The notes below the pieces were generated by a model. The model did no database searches. It was not told the DNA's origin and was given only the letters and a program-made list of their open reading frames with translations. 45,066 bases of DNA from the NCBI GenBank assembly GCA_016178595.1, contig JACOSY010000043.1, positions 1 to 45,066 of the forward strand, read 5' to 3'. The position numbers and the translations under genes are program-made. The DNA is from Ignavibacteria bacterium (GTDB lineage Bacteria; Bacteroidota; Ignavibacteria; UBA10030; SZUA-254). Below are positions 16,535 through 24,750 of this stretch, piece by piece (position 1 is the stretch's first letter; every line of letters begins with the position of its first letter).

Positions 16535-17752
16535 TTGTCTCTCTCCTGGTTCATAGCGAAGCGGTACATGCAGTCTCACCGTCGTGATCGATTCCTCTCC
16601 TTCATTACCGGTTTTGCTATTCTTGGCGTCACACTCGGGACAGCGGCGCTCATCATCACGCTCTCCATTCTTGACGGATTCGAGCAAGAGATCAAAGAAA
16701 AAGTTATCGGCTTCACGTCGCACATCGAGGTCGTCGGGTTCCAAAACATTCCACTTGCACATTACCGGCAATCGCTTGAACGTGTTCGAGACAATGTTCC
16801 CGGAGTGAAATCGATTGCGCCGTACGCAGCGAAAGAAGGGATGATTCGGTCGAGAGATGCGGTGGATGGAGTGTTTCTCAAAGGGATCGATCCATCACTT
16901 GATGTTTCAACCGCTCGCACGCATCTCATTGAAGGAAAATTCCTTTCCTCAGCATCCGAACGGACTTCACAAATTATTATTGGAAGAAAGCTCGCCAACC
17001 GGCTCAATGTCGGAGTCGGCGATAAACTCGTTGTGTTTGCATTGCCGGCCGGGCAAGGCGAAGCTTTGCAGCCCCGCGCGATGCAATTCCTGCTCGTCGG
17101 CATCTATGAGTCCGGCATGGCAGAATTCGATGACGTCTATGCCTATACGCGGCTTGAAGATGCGCAGAAGTTATTTCAACTTGGCGACAACGTCACAGGC
17201 TATGAGGTACTCGTGAATGACATCAATGAGATCGATCTCATTGCAGGGCAGGTGCAGGAGACTCTTCACTATCCGCACTACACGCAAACGGTCTTTCAGC
17301 TCTATCGCAATCTCTTTTCGTGGGCCGAATTGCAGAAGAAGCTTTCGCCGATTCTCCTCAGTCTCATTATCGTGGTTGCAACGATCAACAGTATTGGAAC
17401 TCTCTTGATGTTCGTTCTGGAAAAAATCCGAGCGATCGCGGTTCTCAAAGCGTTGGGTGCAACGCAACGACTCATCCGCTCGATCTTCATTCTCCAGGGT
17501 CTCGTCATTGCTACTTTCGGAGTCATCCTCGGCAATCTTCTCGCATTCGGTTTCTGTTGGGTGCAAATGAAGTTTCAACTGATTTCGCTCCCTTCCGATA
17601 TCTACTACATGAGCACTGTTCCAATCTCATTGAAGCCCGCGAATTTCGTTCTCGTGACCGCAGCTGCAATGCTTCTCTGCCTCCTCACCACGCTCCTGCC
17701 TTCTCGTGCAGCGGCAAAACTCGATCCAGTCACTGCATTTCGGTTTGGGTAG
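16535..17752 (+). CDS. LolC/LolE-type lipoprotein-releasing ABC permease
   Basis: A 405-aa inner-membrane permease of the FtsX/MacB fold. It begins SWFIAKRYMQSHRR, standard for the family, from a TTG start; no ATG lies in frame upstream near enough. TM1 is at ~22-46, then a large periplasmic domain (~47-265), then three TM helices (~270-400) with ALGATQRLIRSIFILQG between the first two and a terminal DPVTAFRFG. With the next two genes it should form the LolCDE complex that extracts mature lipoproteins from the inner membrane; a related MacB-like export role cannot be excluded. Its TAG stop abuts the next ATG, which indicates coupling. Confidence 0.88.
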   Translation: MSLSWFIAKRYMQSHRRDRFLSFITGFAILGVTLGTAALIITLSILDGFEQEIKEKVIGFTSHIEVVGFQNIPLAHYRQSLERVRDNVPGVKSIAPYAAKEGMIRSRDAVDGVFLKGIDPSLDVSTARTHLIEGKFLSSASERTSQIIIGRKLANRLNVGVGDKLVVFALPAGQGEALQPRAMQFLLVGIYESGMAEFDDVYAYTRLEDAQKLFQLGDNVTGYEVLVNDINEIDLIAGQVQETLHYPHYTQTVFQLYRNLFSWAELQKKLSPILLSLIIVVATINSIGTLLMFVLEKIRAIAVLKALGATQRLIRSIFILQGLVIATFGVILGNLLAFGFCWVQMKFQLISLPSDIYYMSTVPISLKPANFVLVTAAAMLLCLLTTLLPSRAAAKLDPVTAFRFG

Positions 17753-18988
17753 ATGGGACAAAGCATCGAGACATTGATTGCCCGACGATACCTCGTTTCG
17801 AAGCGGAAAGTTCGCTTCATCAACGTTATAGGGATCATCTCAATCTGTGGGATTACGATCGGTGTCGCGGCATTGCTTGTGGCTCTATCGGTTTTTAATG
17901 GCTTCAGCGGTGTTGTCACATCGGTGCTTGTCGGCTTCGATCCTCATATCCGAATTGAAAAACGTGGTGGCTTTACGCAAGAAGAGCATGACAGCATCGA
18001 GCACGTCGTGAAGGCGACGATGCATGTTCGTGCCGAATCACCATTCATTACGGGCAAGGCGATGCTGGTTGTGCAAACACTCAACCGTGTCGTTTTTCTT
18101 CGTGGTGTTGATGAACGGCAAGTCGCCGGCGTGTCGGGATTAGCCGAGAAGATGGTGCTCGGTGCGCTCTCACTCAAAGATTCGGCGGGCGACGGCAGCA
18201 TCGTCATCGGGATGACACTGGCTGATCGCCTGGGAACAGTTGTGGGGGATGAGATTTCGATCATCAGTCCGTACGGTTTCCAGACGGCGCTATCGGGCTT
18301 TGCAGCGCCGCAAACGATCCGCTTTCGTGTCGCCGGCATTTTTGAATCAAACAATAAGGACTACGACGCAAGCTACGCCTACATCTCAACCGGACGTGCG
18401 CAGCGACTTTTCAATTTCGAGGGGCGATACAACGGGATGGAGATTCGTTTGGATGATTTCTCGCGGGCGGAAGAAGTGAAAGAAGAGTTGCAACAACATC
18501 TTCCAGCGGATATCATGATTTCCACCTGGTACGATTTGCACCAGAACCTCTATTCCGTCATGAAAATTGAGCGCTGGTCTGCTTACGTACTGTTGTCGTT
18601 GATCATCCTCGTTGCGACATTCAACATGCTCGGCTCTCTTACGATGGCTGTCATTGAAAAGCGACGCGATATTGCTGTGCTGAGAGCCATGGGCATGACG
18701 ACGAAGAGCGTCGTACGCATCTTCATGGCTGAGGGAATGCTGATCGGTATGATCGGAACGATTATGGGAGTGCTGCTCGGACTGTTTGTTCTTTGGCTCC
18801 AGGTGCGGTACCATCTCTTCCCGCTCGATCCGACCATCTACATCATTCCCGCGATACCTGTCGAGATTCATTTGGCAGACTTTGTTGCCATCGCAGTGTC
18901 ATCGATGGGACTAACGATTCTTGCCGCGTATTACCCGGCTCGCCGGGCCGCATCAATGCTTCCTGCTGAAGCCTTACGATGGGAATGA
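17753..18988 (+). CDS. LolC/LolE-type lipoprotein-releasing ABC permease (second subunit)
   Basis: A 411-aa paralogue of the preceding protein (IETLIARRYLVSKRKVRFINVIGIISICGIT... at the N-terminus) with the same layout: TM1 at ~22-48, a periplasmic domain, and three C-terminal TM helices with RAMGMTTKSVVRIFMAEG and the ending MLPAEALRWE. Having two different permease genes beside one ATPase matches the heterodimeric LolCE arrangement rather than the single-permease form. The start directly follows the previous stop and its own stop is 1 bp from lolD, so the three are one operon. Confidence 0.88.
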   Translation: MGQSIETLIARRYLVSKRKVRFINVIGIISICGITIGVAALLVALSVFNGFSGVVTSVLVGFDPHIRIEKRGGFTQEEHDSIEHVVKATMHVRAESPFITGKAMLVVQTLNRVVFLRGVDERQVAGVSGLAEKMVLGALSLKDSAGDGSIVIGMTLADRLGTVVGDEISIISPYGFQTALSGFAAPQTIRFRVAGIFESNNKDYDASYAYISTGRAQRLFNFEGRYNGMEIRLDDFSRAEEVKEELQQHLPADIMISTWYDLHQNLYSVMKIERWSAYVLLSLIILVATFNMLGSLTMAVIEKRRDIAVLRAMGMTTKSVVRIFMAEGMLIGMIGTIMGVLLGLFVLWLQVRYHLFPLDPTIYIIPAIPVEIHLADFVAIAVSSMGLTILAAYYPARRAASMLPAEALRWE

Positions 18989-18989
18989 A

Positions 18990-19685
18990 ATGACTTCGCC
19001 AATCCTGCGCTGCTCAAACATTCACAAACACTTCACGCTCGACCAGAAAGCGCAATCGGGTCTTCATGTCCTGCTTGGCATTGATTTACGAGTGAATGCC
19101 GGCGAGATTGTCTCCATCGTTGGCGCTTCCGGCTCTGGCAAGAGCACATTGCTGCACATCCTCAGTGGACTCGATCGACCGACGGAAGGAGAAGTGTATT
19201 GGCAGGAGAAGAACATCGTTACCGTAAGTGATGATGCGCTTGCACGGCTTCGCGGAAGCACTGTCGGGTTCGTCTTCCAATTCCATCATCTCTTACCCGA
19301 ATTCACAGCACTCGAGAACGTGATGATCCCGATAATGATTCATCGCGGAACCAAATCGGAAGCTGAGAGGCGGGCGAAAGAACTTCTTTCGCGAGTAGGG
19401 GTATCGAAACGTCTTGAGCATAAGCCGAGCGAGCTTTCCGGAGGAGAGCAACAACGTGTCGCAGTCGCCCGCGCACTTGCGAACAATCCAAAGATTGTTT
19501 TCGCCGATGAACCCACCGGCAACCTTGATTCGGTCAGCAGCCGGCAGTTGCACGAGTTGCTGTGGGAGCTGAACCGGTTGGAGAATCAGACCTTCATTAT
19601 CGTCACTCATAACGAACAATTTGCCGAGAGATCGCACAGAGTTTTTCGTATGCTGGATGGCAAGCTGCACGCTCTGGATTCGTGA
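18990..19685 (+). CDS. lolD: LolD-type ABC ATPase
   Basis: A 231-aa ATPase that powers the two adjacent permeases. Walker A is GASGSGKS (residues 45-52), the signature is LSGGEQQR, Walker B is [10 protein letters not shown] and the switch His is in FIIVTHNEQ. The start at 18990 ([15 protein letters not shown]) gives normal LolD length and is 1 bp after the upstream stop; the frame is open further upstream but that would overlap the permease needlessly. Family members closely related to LolD serve other FtsX-like permeases, so the name rests on the two LolC/E neighbours. Confidence 0.9.
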   Translation: MTSPILRCSNIHKHFTLDQKAQSGLHVLLGIDLRVNAGEIVSIVGASGSGKSTLLHILSGLDRPTEGEVYWQEKNIVTVSDDALARLRGSTVGFVFQFHHLLPEFTALENVMIPIMIHRGTKSEAERRAKELLSRVGVSKRLEHKPSELSGGEQQRVAVARALANNPKIVFADEPTGNLDSVSSRQLHELLWELNRLENQTFIIVTHNEQFAERSHRVFRMLDGKLHALDS

Positions 19686-19687
19686 AC

Positions 19688-19715
19688 TTGCTTTTATCTG
19701 CTTTTTTCTTAAATT
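19688..19715 (+). promoter_or_regulatory. Candidate promoter of the DUF3098 gene
   Basis: TTGCTT at 19688-19693, 16-bp spacer, TAAATT at 19710-19715, immediately after the lolD stop and about 35 bp before the next start. Confidence 0.35.
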
Positions 19716-19749
19716 TTACACTCACGAAATCTTATTTTGGAAGGGACCT

Positions 19750-20028
19750 ATGGCAAAAGTTGAAAAGGGAAAGTTCGCCAAGAAACAGAAACGCGACGAT
19801 ATTTTTCCGCTTGAAAAAGAAAACTTCGTCATCATCGGCATTGGTTTGCTGACGATCGTCCTTGGCTACATCGCACTCTCCGGCAATACCGTTGAAGGCT
19901 TCCGGCAGTTGACGCTTTCACCAATACTGCTCCTTCTTGGCTACTGCGTCATTATCCCAATCGGTATCATGTATCGAAAGAAGGAGAAGAAAAGCGTACA
20001 GAAAACAGCTGAAGGGCAGACGCAGTAG
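19750..20028 (+). CDS. DUF3098-type small membrane protein
   Basis: A 92-aa protein. The start at 19750 follows GGAAGGGA by a few bases, and the frame upstream runs into lolD. A basic N-terminus (MAKVEKGKFAKKQKR) and the family-like FPLEKENFVIIGIGL lead into TM1 (~28-46), a short periplasmic turn with SGNTVEG, TM2 (~56-75) and a basic, Gln-rich tail, giving both ends in the cytoplasm. DUF3098 proteins are small Bacteroidota proteins often found near FtsX-like or Lol genes; their function is unknown. Confidence 0.8.
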   Translation: MAKVEKGKFAKKQKRDDIFPLEKENFVIIGIGLLTIVLGYIALSGNTVEGFRQLTLSPILLLLGYCVIIPIGIMYRKKEKKSVQKTAEGQTQ

Positions 20029-20057
20029 CACACCGTGCCTGCCCATTCCGATCAGGT

Positions 20058-20318
20058 ATGATGGGACGTATTCAATACAAACCTACACTGTACCTCCTAT
20101 TACTCGTATGCGTGTTGAGTAACATCTCCTGCCAGCGTGCATCGAATCGGCGAAGACTGAAGGCAGAGATGGAAAGCATCAAGAAAGAAAGCACGAAGTC
20201 CGCGCCGAATCCCTATAAGCTCGGACAAGGTACGAAGGCATACGATGCACAACGCGACGCTCTCGGCAATCTCGATAGCGCCGCAAGTCCTCCCGAGCCG
20301 GTAATTCCCAACCACTGA
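20058..20318 (+). CDS. Small putative lipoprotein
   Basis: An 86-aa protein with an N-terminal hydrophobic segment (residues ~10-22) ending at C25 in the context SNISC, a weak lipobox because position -3 is Asn. The mature part is short, charged and proline-containing (KKESTKSAPNPYKLGQGTKA) with no recognisable domain. Start 20058 or the adjacent ATG 20061. It may be co-transcribed with the DUF3098 gene 29 bp upstream, and ends 14 bp from the convergent receiver gene. Not recognised as a named family. Confidence 0.6.
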   Translation: MMGRIQYKPTLYLLLLVCVLSNISCQRASNRRRLKAEMESIKKESTKSAPNPYKLGQGTKAYDAQRDALGNLDSAASPPEPVIPNH

Positions 20319-20332
20319 AAAATCCTTGGCGG

Positions 20333-20701
20333 TTACGCTCCCAGAACTTTAATCACGACGTGCAGCAACTCCTCCGGATCGTACGGCTTTGAGATGTAAT
20401 CTTTTGCGCCGAGCTTCACGCATTCAATGGCAGTCGGCACGTCGTCGGTAGCTGTGAGCATGATGACGTTTGTGTACTTGTTGAGCTTCTTCATCTCCTT
20501 CAAGACCTTCATCCCGTCCATCCGTGGCATGCCGATATCGAGGAGGATGATATCGTAGTGAGTATTCTTGATTTTCTCCAATGCGGCCAGTCCGTCTTCA
20601 GCGGTATCGACGTCAAAGTCCTCAGCCGCGAACTGCTCCTGCAAACTTTTTCGAAGATCCGGATGGTCGTCGACGCATAGCATTTTCAAGTTGTGTCCCA
20701 T
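20333..20701 (-). CDS. Stand-alone response regulator receiver (CheY-like)
   Basis: A 122-aa single receiver domain with acidic pair D11/D12, phosphoacceptor D55 (LLDIGMPRMDG), conserved Thr in MLTATDD (~83-85) and K105 in SKPYD. There is no output domain, so it must act through a partner protein; none is encoded next door. A GGGGGAGAGG ribosome binding site lies just upstream of ATG 20701, and a well-formed promoter lies 42 bp further up. It is monocistronic, convergent with the small lipoprotein gene. Confidence 0.92.
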   Translation of the reverse strand: MGHNLKMLCVDDHPDLRKSLQEQFAAEDFDVDTAEDGLAALEKIKNTHYDIILLDIGMPRMDGMKVLKEMKKLNKYTNVIMLTATDDVPTAIECVKLGAKDYISKPYDPEELLHVVIKVLGA

Positions 20702-20742
20702 TCCTCTCCCCCATAAGTGAATAGATTTTTTCTTACCGCGAA

Positions 20743-20771
20743 AAATTACAAAAGTAAAATTCGAATGTCAA
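20743..20771 (-). promoter_or_regulatory. Promoter of the receiver gene
   Basis: On the minus strand TTGACA (20771-20766), 17-bp spacer, TAATTT (20748-20743). The -35 is a perfect sigma-70 consensus. Confidence 0.6.
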
Positions 20772-20796
20772 TACAGCAAAGGCGGCGTGCCGCTGT

Positions 20797-23700
20797 TTAT
20801 TCCCAGAAGAACTTCTCACGTTTCTTTGGATGGTTGCCGATTTCATCCATCGTCTTTCCATCATAGAGCCGGCCATTCTTCATGACATAACGAATGGATT
20901 CGCTATTCTGGATGTTCTCAAGGGGACTCTTATCCATCACAACTAAGTCGGCCAGCTTTCCGGGTTCGAGTGAGCCTATATCATGATCGAGACCAAGGTA
21001 GTATGCGCCGTACAATGTCGCGCACCGGATTGCTTCGAGCGGCGTCATTCCCCCTTGCGCGAGCATCCAAAGTTCCCAGTGGGCGCCAAGACCCTGAAGC
21101 TGTCCATGTGCACCGAGCTGGACTTTTGCACCGGCATCCAGTGCGGCTTTGGCGGCTTTGGCATTCTCGATGTGGTTAAAATCGTCATCGTCTGCCATCA
21201 TCCGGCGACGCGATCGCGAGTCGATGATCTCGCGCGGCGAAAAGGTGAGCAAGCGTTCGTTCTCCCATACCTTTTCTTTCATGTACCAGTAGTTCTCGCC
21301 GAAAAGGCCGCCATAGCTCACGATCAACGTGGGAGTGTAGCCGGTATGGCTCTTTGCGAGAAGAGTGATCGCGTCTTTGTAGAGCGGCGAGACGGGGAGC
21401 GAATGCTCGACGCCGGTGTGGCCGTCGAGGATCATTTCCATGTTCCAGAAAAACGTGGAGCCGCCTTCCGGCACCACCATCATCTTGAGTGCGCGCGCTG
21501 CTTCGATGATCTGTTGTCGTTGATCGCGCCGCGGCTGGTTGTAGCTTTTCACGCTGAATGCACCGACCGCTTTGAGCCGTCGAAGGTGCGACATCGCGTC
21601 ATCAAAGTTGTTGATGACGGCTTTGAAGGCTGCTTCAGCACCATACAGAATAGCGCCGGTGGAATACAGACGCGGGCCAATCATCATTCCGGCTTTGATC
21701 ATTTCAGAGTTCGAGAAGACCATCTCGGTGTTGGATGATGGATCATGCGTGGTGGTGACGCCGAACGCGAGGTTTGCATAATATCTCCAGTTCGTCTCCG
21801 GCGGGAGCGACTCAAAGCCCACGTGCGCGTGCACGTCGATCATGCCCGGCATGACATATTTTCCACTCACGTCAACTTTGGCCGCTCCGGTAGGAACAAG
21901 AACGCTGCTCGAAGGACCAATCTCCTTGATACGATTCTTCTCGACGAGAATTGTAGCATTCGGAATCACTTCATCGCCCTTCATGCTGATGACAGTTGCA
22001 CCAATGAGCGCGATAGAGCCGGTCGGAACGTCGGTCGGATACGAGAAACCGATGTAGAGGCCCGAGGTATCGGGCTTTTCTTGAATGCTGTCCCTAGCGC
22101 CTTCAACGAATTTGAATGTGTTCGTCAGGTCGCGTGAATACAATTCCGGGCCAAGCGACCAGTACAGCTTTTTGCTATCGGATGACCAGTTGAGGTACGA
22201 TCCTGCGTCTCGTGATACTCGCTTGATCGGGTAGTCGGTAGTAACGGGACTGAACGTGACCGGCTGGCCGGTCTTCGGGAAGACGGCAATGTATGCATTG
22301 AAGCGCTCGACAATTGCGATCCACTTCTCATCCGGTGAAGGAATGATCTCGACCGCATTGTCGGAGAGAAAATGAACACGCCGCTGCTCGCCATGCAATC
22401 CAACACTGATGAGAGCATTCTTGTCTCCTTCGTTCGATGAAAGAAAAATCCGATCTCCGGATTTACTGAAGGCCGGATCGGATCCCTCCTCGGTAATGAA
22501 TATCGCTTCGCCGCCACCTGCGGGCATCCAATAGATTCCTCGATCTTTGCTGTAGAGATTACCTCGCAAGTTGTCGCCGCCGCCGCGCTGGAATACGATC
22601 TTCGAGTCATCGGGTGAGAACTTCGGCTCGAAGTAATGTCCCTTGCGCGGGGTGAGTTTTGTTGCAGAGGATCCGTCCGGATGAATTTTCCAGATCGCTC
22701 CGTATTCCCCATCGTTCCACGTTGAGTATACAATCCACTTTCCATCATGCGAGAAGGAGGGAAAAAGCTCAAAGTTCTTCTCACCGTTTGTAATTCGTTT
22801 CGGTGTTCCGTTCGGAAGCCGTTTGATGTACAGCTTGCCAAGAGCAGTGTACACGACCGACCGTTGGTCGGGAGAGACGGTCACGTAGCGAAGCATCTTT
22901 ACTTCAAATTTTTCCGGAGAAACTTCTTGGGGGAAGCGCACAGCCTCCGTGATCGCTTGCTTCACATGAACAGAGAAGGGAATTTGCACTGCCTGTTTGG
23001 ACTGGATGTCGATCTTCCAGAGGTGTCCCTTGGCGGAAATGACAATGGATTTTCCATCAGGCATCCATGCAAATCCCGGATGCACGCCGAACATCGCCCA
23101 CGTCTCTTGTGCGTCGCGGTTGAGATTATCGTAGATAGGTGTTTCTTTTCCCGTTTCGATATCGTACAGATAGAGTACAGTATTCAACCGGACGCGTTTG
23201 ACGAAGGCGATTGTTTTTCCGTCGGGAGATACTTGAGGCCGTGCCGCTCCGCCCTGACTATTGATGAATTGTTCCGTCTTTCCGGTTTGAAGATCGAGGC
23301 GTTGAATGACGTAGATGGTTCCATTGGGATCTTTATTGTACTGGAATCCTCCACCCGGGCTTACATCTTCACTGTAGTAGAGATACCGACTGTTAGGCGA
23401 GAGGCACGGCTCGCCGGCATCTTGTTCCCAATTGCGTCGCTTCGTCAGTTGCAATCCGTCCCCACCGTCGATGTAGTACATCCACATTTCACCGGCGCCA
23501 AGCGATCGTGTGTTACGGTAATGCTTGCGCGTGACGATGGACTGTCCGTCTGGCGACCACACCGCGTTATTCGTTTGTCGTTCCTTCTCCTTTGTGATTT
23601 GCATTGGATTTTTTCCATCCACATCCATCATCCAGATGTTATCGCAGCCGTCGCGATCGCTGGTGAAAGAAATTTTCTTTCCATCCGGACTGAACCGTGG

Positions 23701-24015
23701 CTGAACTTCGTATGCAGATCCACCGGCGAGGAGCGTCGCCTGTCCTCCGGTGATTGGCATGATGTAAATGTCGCCAAGCAGGTCGAAGACAATCTTCTTT
23801 CCATCCGGGCTTACGTCGCAGGAGATCCAGGTACCTTCGTCGGTATCGAATTCAATCTCCGTGACCGGGCCATGCTTCGCAGTGACGTCCCATTTCTGCT
23901 CGGCTTTCTTTGATGTATCCTTGCCGGTGGTTGAATCACTCTTTGTCGTCTGTGCGTCGGAGCGAGCGAAACTAAAGAGTGTAATTGCGAGAAGAATGTG
24001 GAAGAGACGGTGCAT
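20797..24015 (-). CDS. Secreted TolB/PD40 beta-propeller-amidohydrolase
   Basis: A 1072-aa protein with a signal peptide (MHRLFHILLAITLFSFARSDAQ). Residues ~40-660 are PD40/TolB-like propeller repeats (SPDGK.I.F.S, SPD..., WSPDGQSIV and similar). Residues ~675-1065 are an amidohydrolase (urease superfamily): PGMIDVHAHVGFE with metal ligands H729 and H731, DGHTGVEHS, LGAHGQLQGLGAHWEL and the closing GSLEPGKLADLVVMDKSP. Such fusions are annotated as amidohydrolase-family proteins in Bacteroidota and their relatives; the substrate is unknown, with cyclic amides or peptides as possibilities. It is exported to the periplasm or beyond; no T9SS tail is present. The promoter lies just upstream (24061-24089). 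Confidence 0.88.
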   Translation of the reverse strand: MHRLFHILLAITLFSFARSDAQTTKSDSTTGKDTSKKAEQKWDVTAKHGPVTEIEFDTDEGTWISCDVSPDGKKIVFDLLGDIYIMPITGGQATLLAGGSAYEVQPRFSPDGKKISFTSDRDGCDNIWMMDVDGKNPMQITKEKERQTNNAVWSPDGQSIVTRKHYRNTRSLGAGEMWMYYIDGGDGLQLTKRRNWEQDAGEPCLSPNSRYLYYSEDVSPGGGFQYNKDPNGTIYVIQRLDLQTGKTEQFINSQGGAARPQVSPDGKTIAFVKRVRLNTVLYLYDIETGKETPIYDNLNRDAQETWAMFGVHPGFAWMPDGKSIVISAKGHLWKIDIQSKQAVQIPFSVHVKQAITEAVRFPQEVSPEKFEVKMLRYVTVSPDQRSVVYTALGKLYIKRLPNGTPKRITNGEKNFELFPSFSHDGKWIVYSTWNDGEYGAIWKIHPDGSSATKLTPRKGHYFEPKFSPDDSKIVFQRGGGDNLRGNLYSKDRGIYWMPAGGGEAIFITEEGSDPAFSKSGDRIFLSSNEGDKNALISVGLHGEQRRVHFLSDNAVEIIPSPDEKWIAIVERFNAYIAVFPKTGQPVTFSPVTTDYPIKRVSRDAGSYLNWSSDSKKLYWSLGPELYSRDLTNTFKFVEGARDSIQEKPDTSGLYIGFSYPTDVPTGSIALIGATVISMKGDEVIPNATILVEKNRIKEIGPSSSVLVPTGAAKVDVSGKYVMPGMIDVHAHVGFESLPPETNWRYYANLAFGVTTTHDPSSNTEMVFSNSEMIKAGMMIGPRLYSTGAILYGAEAAFKAVINNFDDAMSHLRRLKAVGAFSVKSYNQPRRDQRQQIIEAARALKMMVVPEGGSTFFWNMEMILDGHTGVEHSLPVSPLYKDAITLLAKSHTGYTPTLIVSYGGLFGENYWYMKEKVWENERLLTFSPREIIDSRSRRRMMADDDDFNHIENAKAAKAALDAGAKVQLGAHGQLQGLGAHWELWMLAQGGMTPLEAIRCATLYGAYYLGLDHDIGSLEPGKLADLVVMDKSPLENIQNSESIRYVMKNGRLYDGKTMDEIGNHPKKREKFFWE

Positions 24016-24060
24016 GGTACATTGGTTCCTTTTAGTTAAGCGATGAAATCAATGAGGATG

Positions 24061-24089
24061 AAGATACGGAGTTCGACGGATGGATGCAA
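24061..24089 (-). promoter_or_regulatory. Promoter of the amidohydrolase gene
   Basis: On the minus strand TTGCAT (24089-24084), 17-bp spacer, TATCTT (24066-24061), giving a predicted leader of about 40 nt. Confidence 0.5.
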
Positions 24090-24117
24090 GCACGTTCTCG
24101 GGAAGGTGGGAACCACT

Positions 24118-24145
24118 TTGAATATTGGCGGAAATCCCGTACATT
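24118..24145 (+). promoter_or_regulatory. Candidate promoter at the 31-aa ORF
   Basis: TTGAAT at 24118-24123, 16-bp spacer, TACATT at 24140-24145. The predicted start of transcription falls at about 24152, on or next to the ATG at 24153. Confidence 0.35.
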
Positions 24146-24152
24146 ATCGCCG

Positions 24153-24248
24153 ATGTCAAAAGAGACACGCCTCCGAATCATTATCGTGCTTTCATTGCTG
24201 ATTGGCTATGTCATCGTAGCCGTTCTTCGTTCCGGTACCGCGTGGTAG
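24153..24248 (+). CDS. Possible 31-aa single-span membrane peptide
   Basis: An open frame of 31 codons: a short basic N-terminus (MSKETRLR), about 17 hydrophobic residues (IIIVLSLLIGYVIVAVL) and RSGTAW. The K/R-rich start before an uninterrupted transmembrane stretch is typical of real small membrane proteins. There is no Shine-Dalgarno sequence, but the promoter at 24118-24145 would make it leaderless. It could equally be chance in a 344-bp intergenic region, so confidence is low. Confidence 0.35.
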   Translation: MSKETRLRIIIVLSLLIGYVIVAVLRSGTAW

Positions 24249-24301
24249 CGAGCGGCGAGGCTACATGAGTATTTTTCTCCGCCGGGTTTTCCCCGAACTA
24301 C

Positions 24302-24330
24302 TTGATTCTTCAGTTTGCATTCTCTATATT
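24302..24330 (+). promoter_or_regulatory. Promoter of the second receiver gene
   Basis: TTGATT at 24302-24307, 17-bp spacer, TATATT at 24325-24330, 30 bp before the start codon. Confidence 0.55.
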
Positions 24331-24359
24331 GCGGCAGAATTGCTGAAACGGAGCATATC

Positions 24360-24749
24360 ATGACCAAAGAAAAACGGCAACGGAAGATTCTGCTCGTCGA
24401 TGACGAAGCGGGCTTCACTGATTTGATGCGGGATCTTTTGCAGATGGACAACTATGAAGTCGAAGTTGCCAACGATGGGCAAGAAGGACTCGAGAAAGTC
24501 CAGAGCTTCATGCCCGATGTCATCATCTCGGACGTGGTGATGCCCCGGCTCAGTGGCTTCGAAATGTTCAAACGGGTTAAAGGCATACCGGAAACCTCAT
24601 CAATCCCATTTCTCTTCATTACAGGATTCCAAGACGAGCGGGTGCTGGCAGAGGCACGCAAGGTTGGAGTCTTCGGTATCCTTCGCAAGCCGATCGACAT
24701 CGAGCAGATCGAGAATCGGTTGAAGGAACTTACCAAGGATCAGGACTAA
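24360..24749 (+). CDS. Stand-alone response regulator receiver
   Basis: A 129-aa receiver domain with acidic D14/D15, phosphoacceptor D58 (IISDVVMPRLSG), conserved Thr in LFITGF (T88) and K110 in RKPID. No output domain. The start at 24360 is chosen because GGAG lies 6-7 bp upstream and because the promoter at 24302-24330 would barely leave room for the upstream in-frame ATG at 24315. It converges with the APC permease gene, with only 1 bp between the two stop codons. The cognate kinase is not evident. Confidence 0.9.
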   Translation: MTKEKRQRKILLVDDEAGFTDLMRDLLQMDNYEVEVANDGQEGLEKVQSFMPDVIISDVVMPRLSGFEMFKRVKGIPETSSIPFLFITGFQDERVLAEARKVGVFGILRKPIDIEQIENRLKELTKDQD

Positions 24750-24750
24750 T

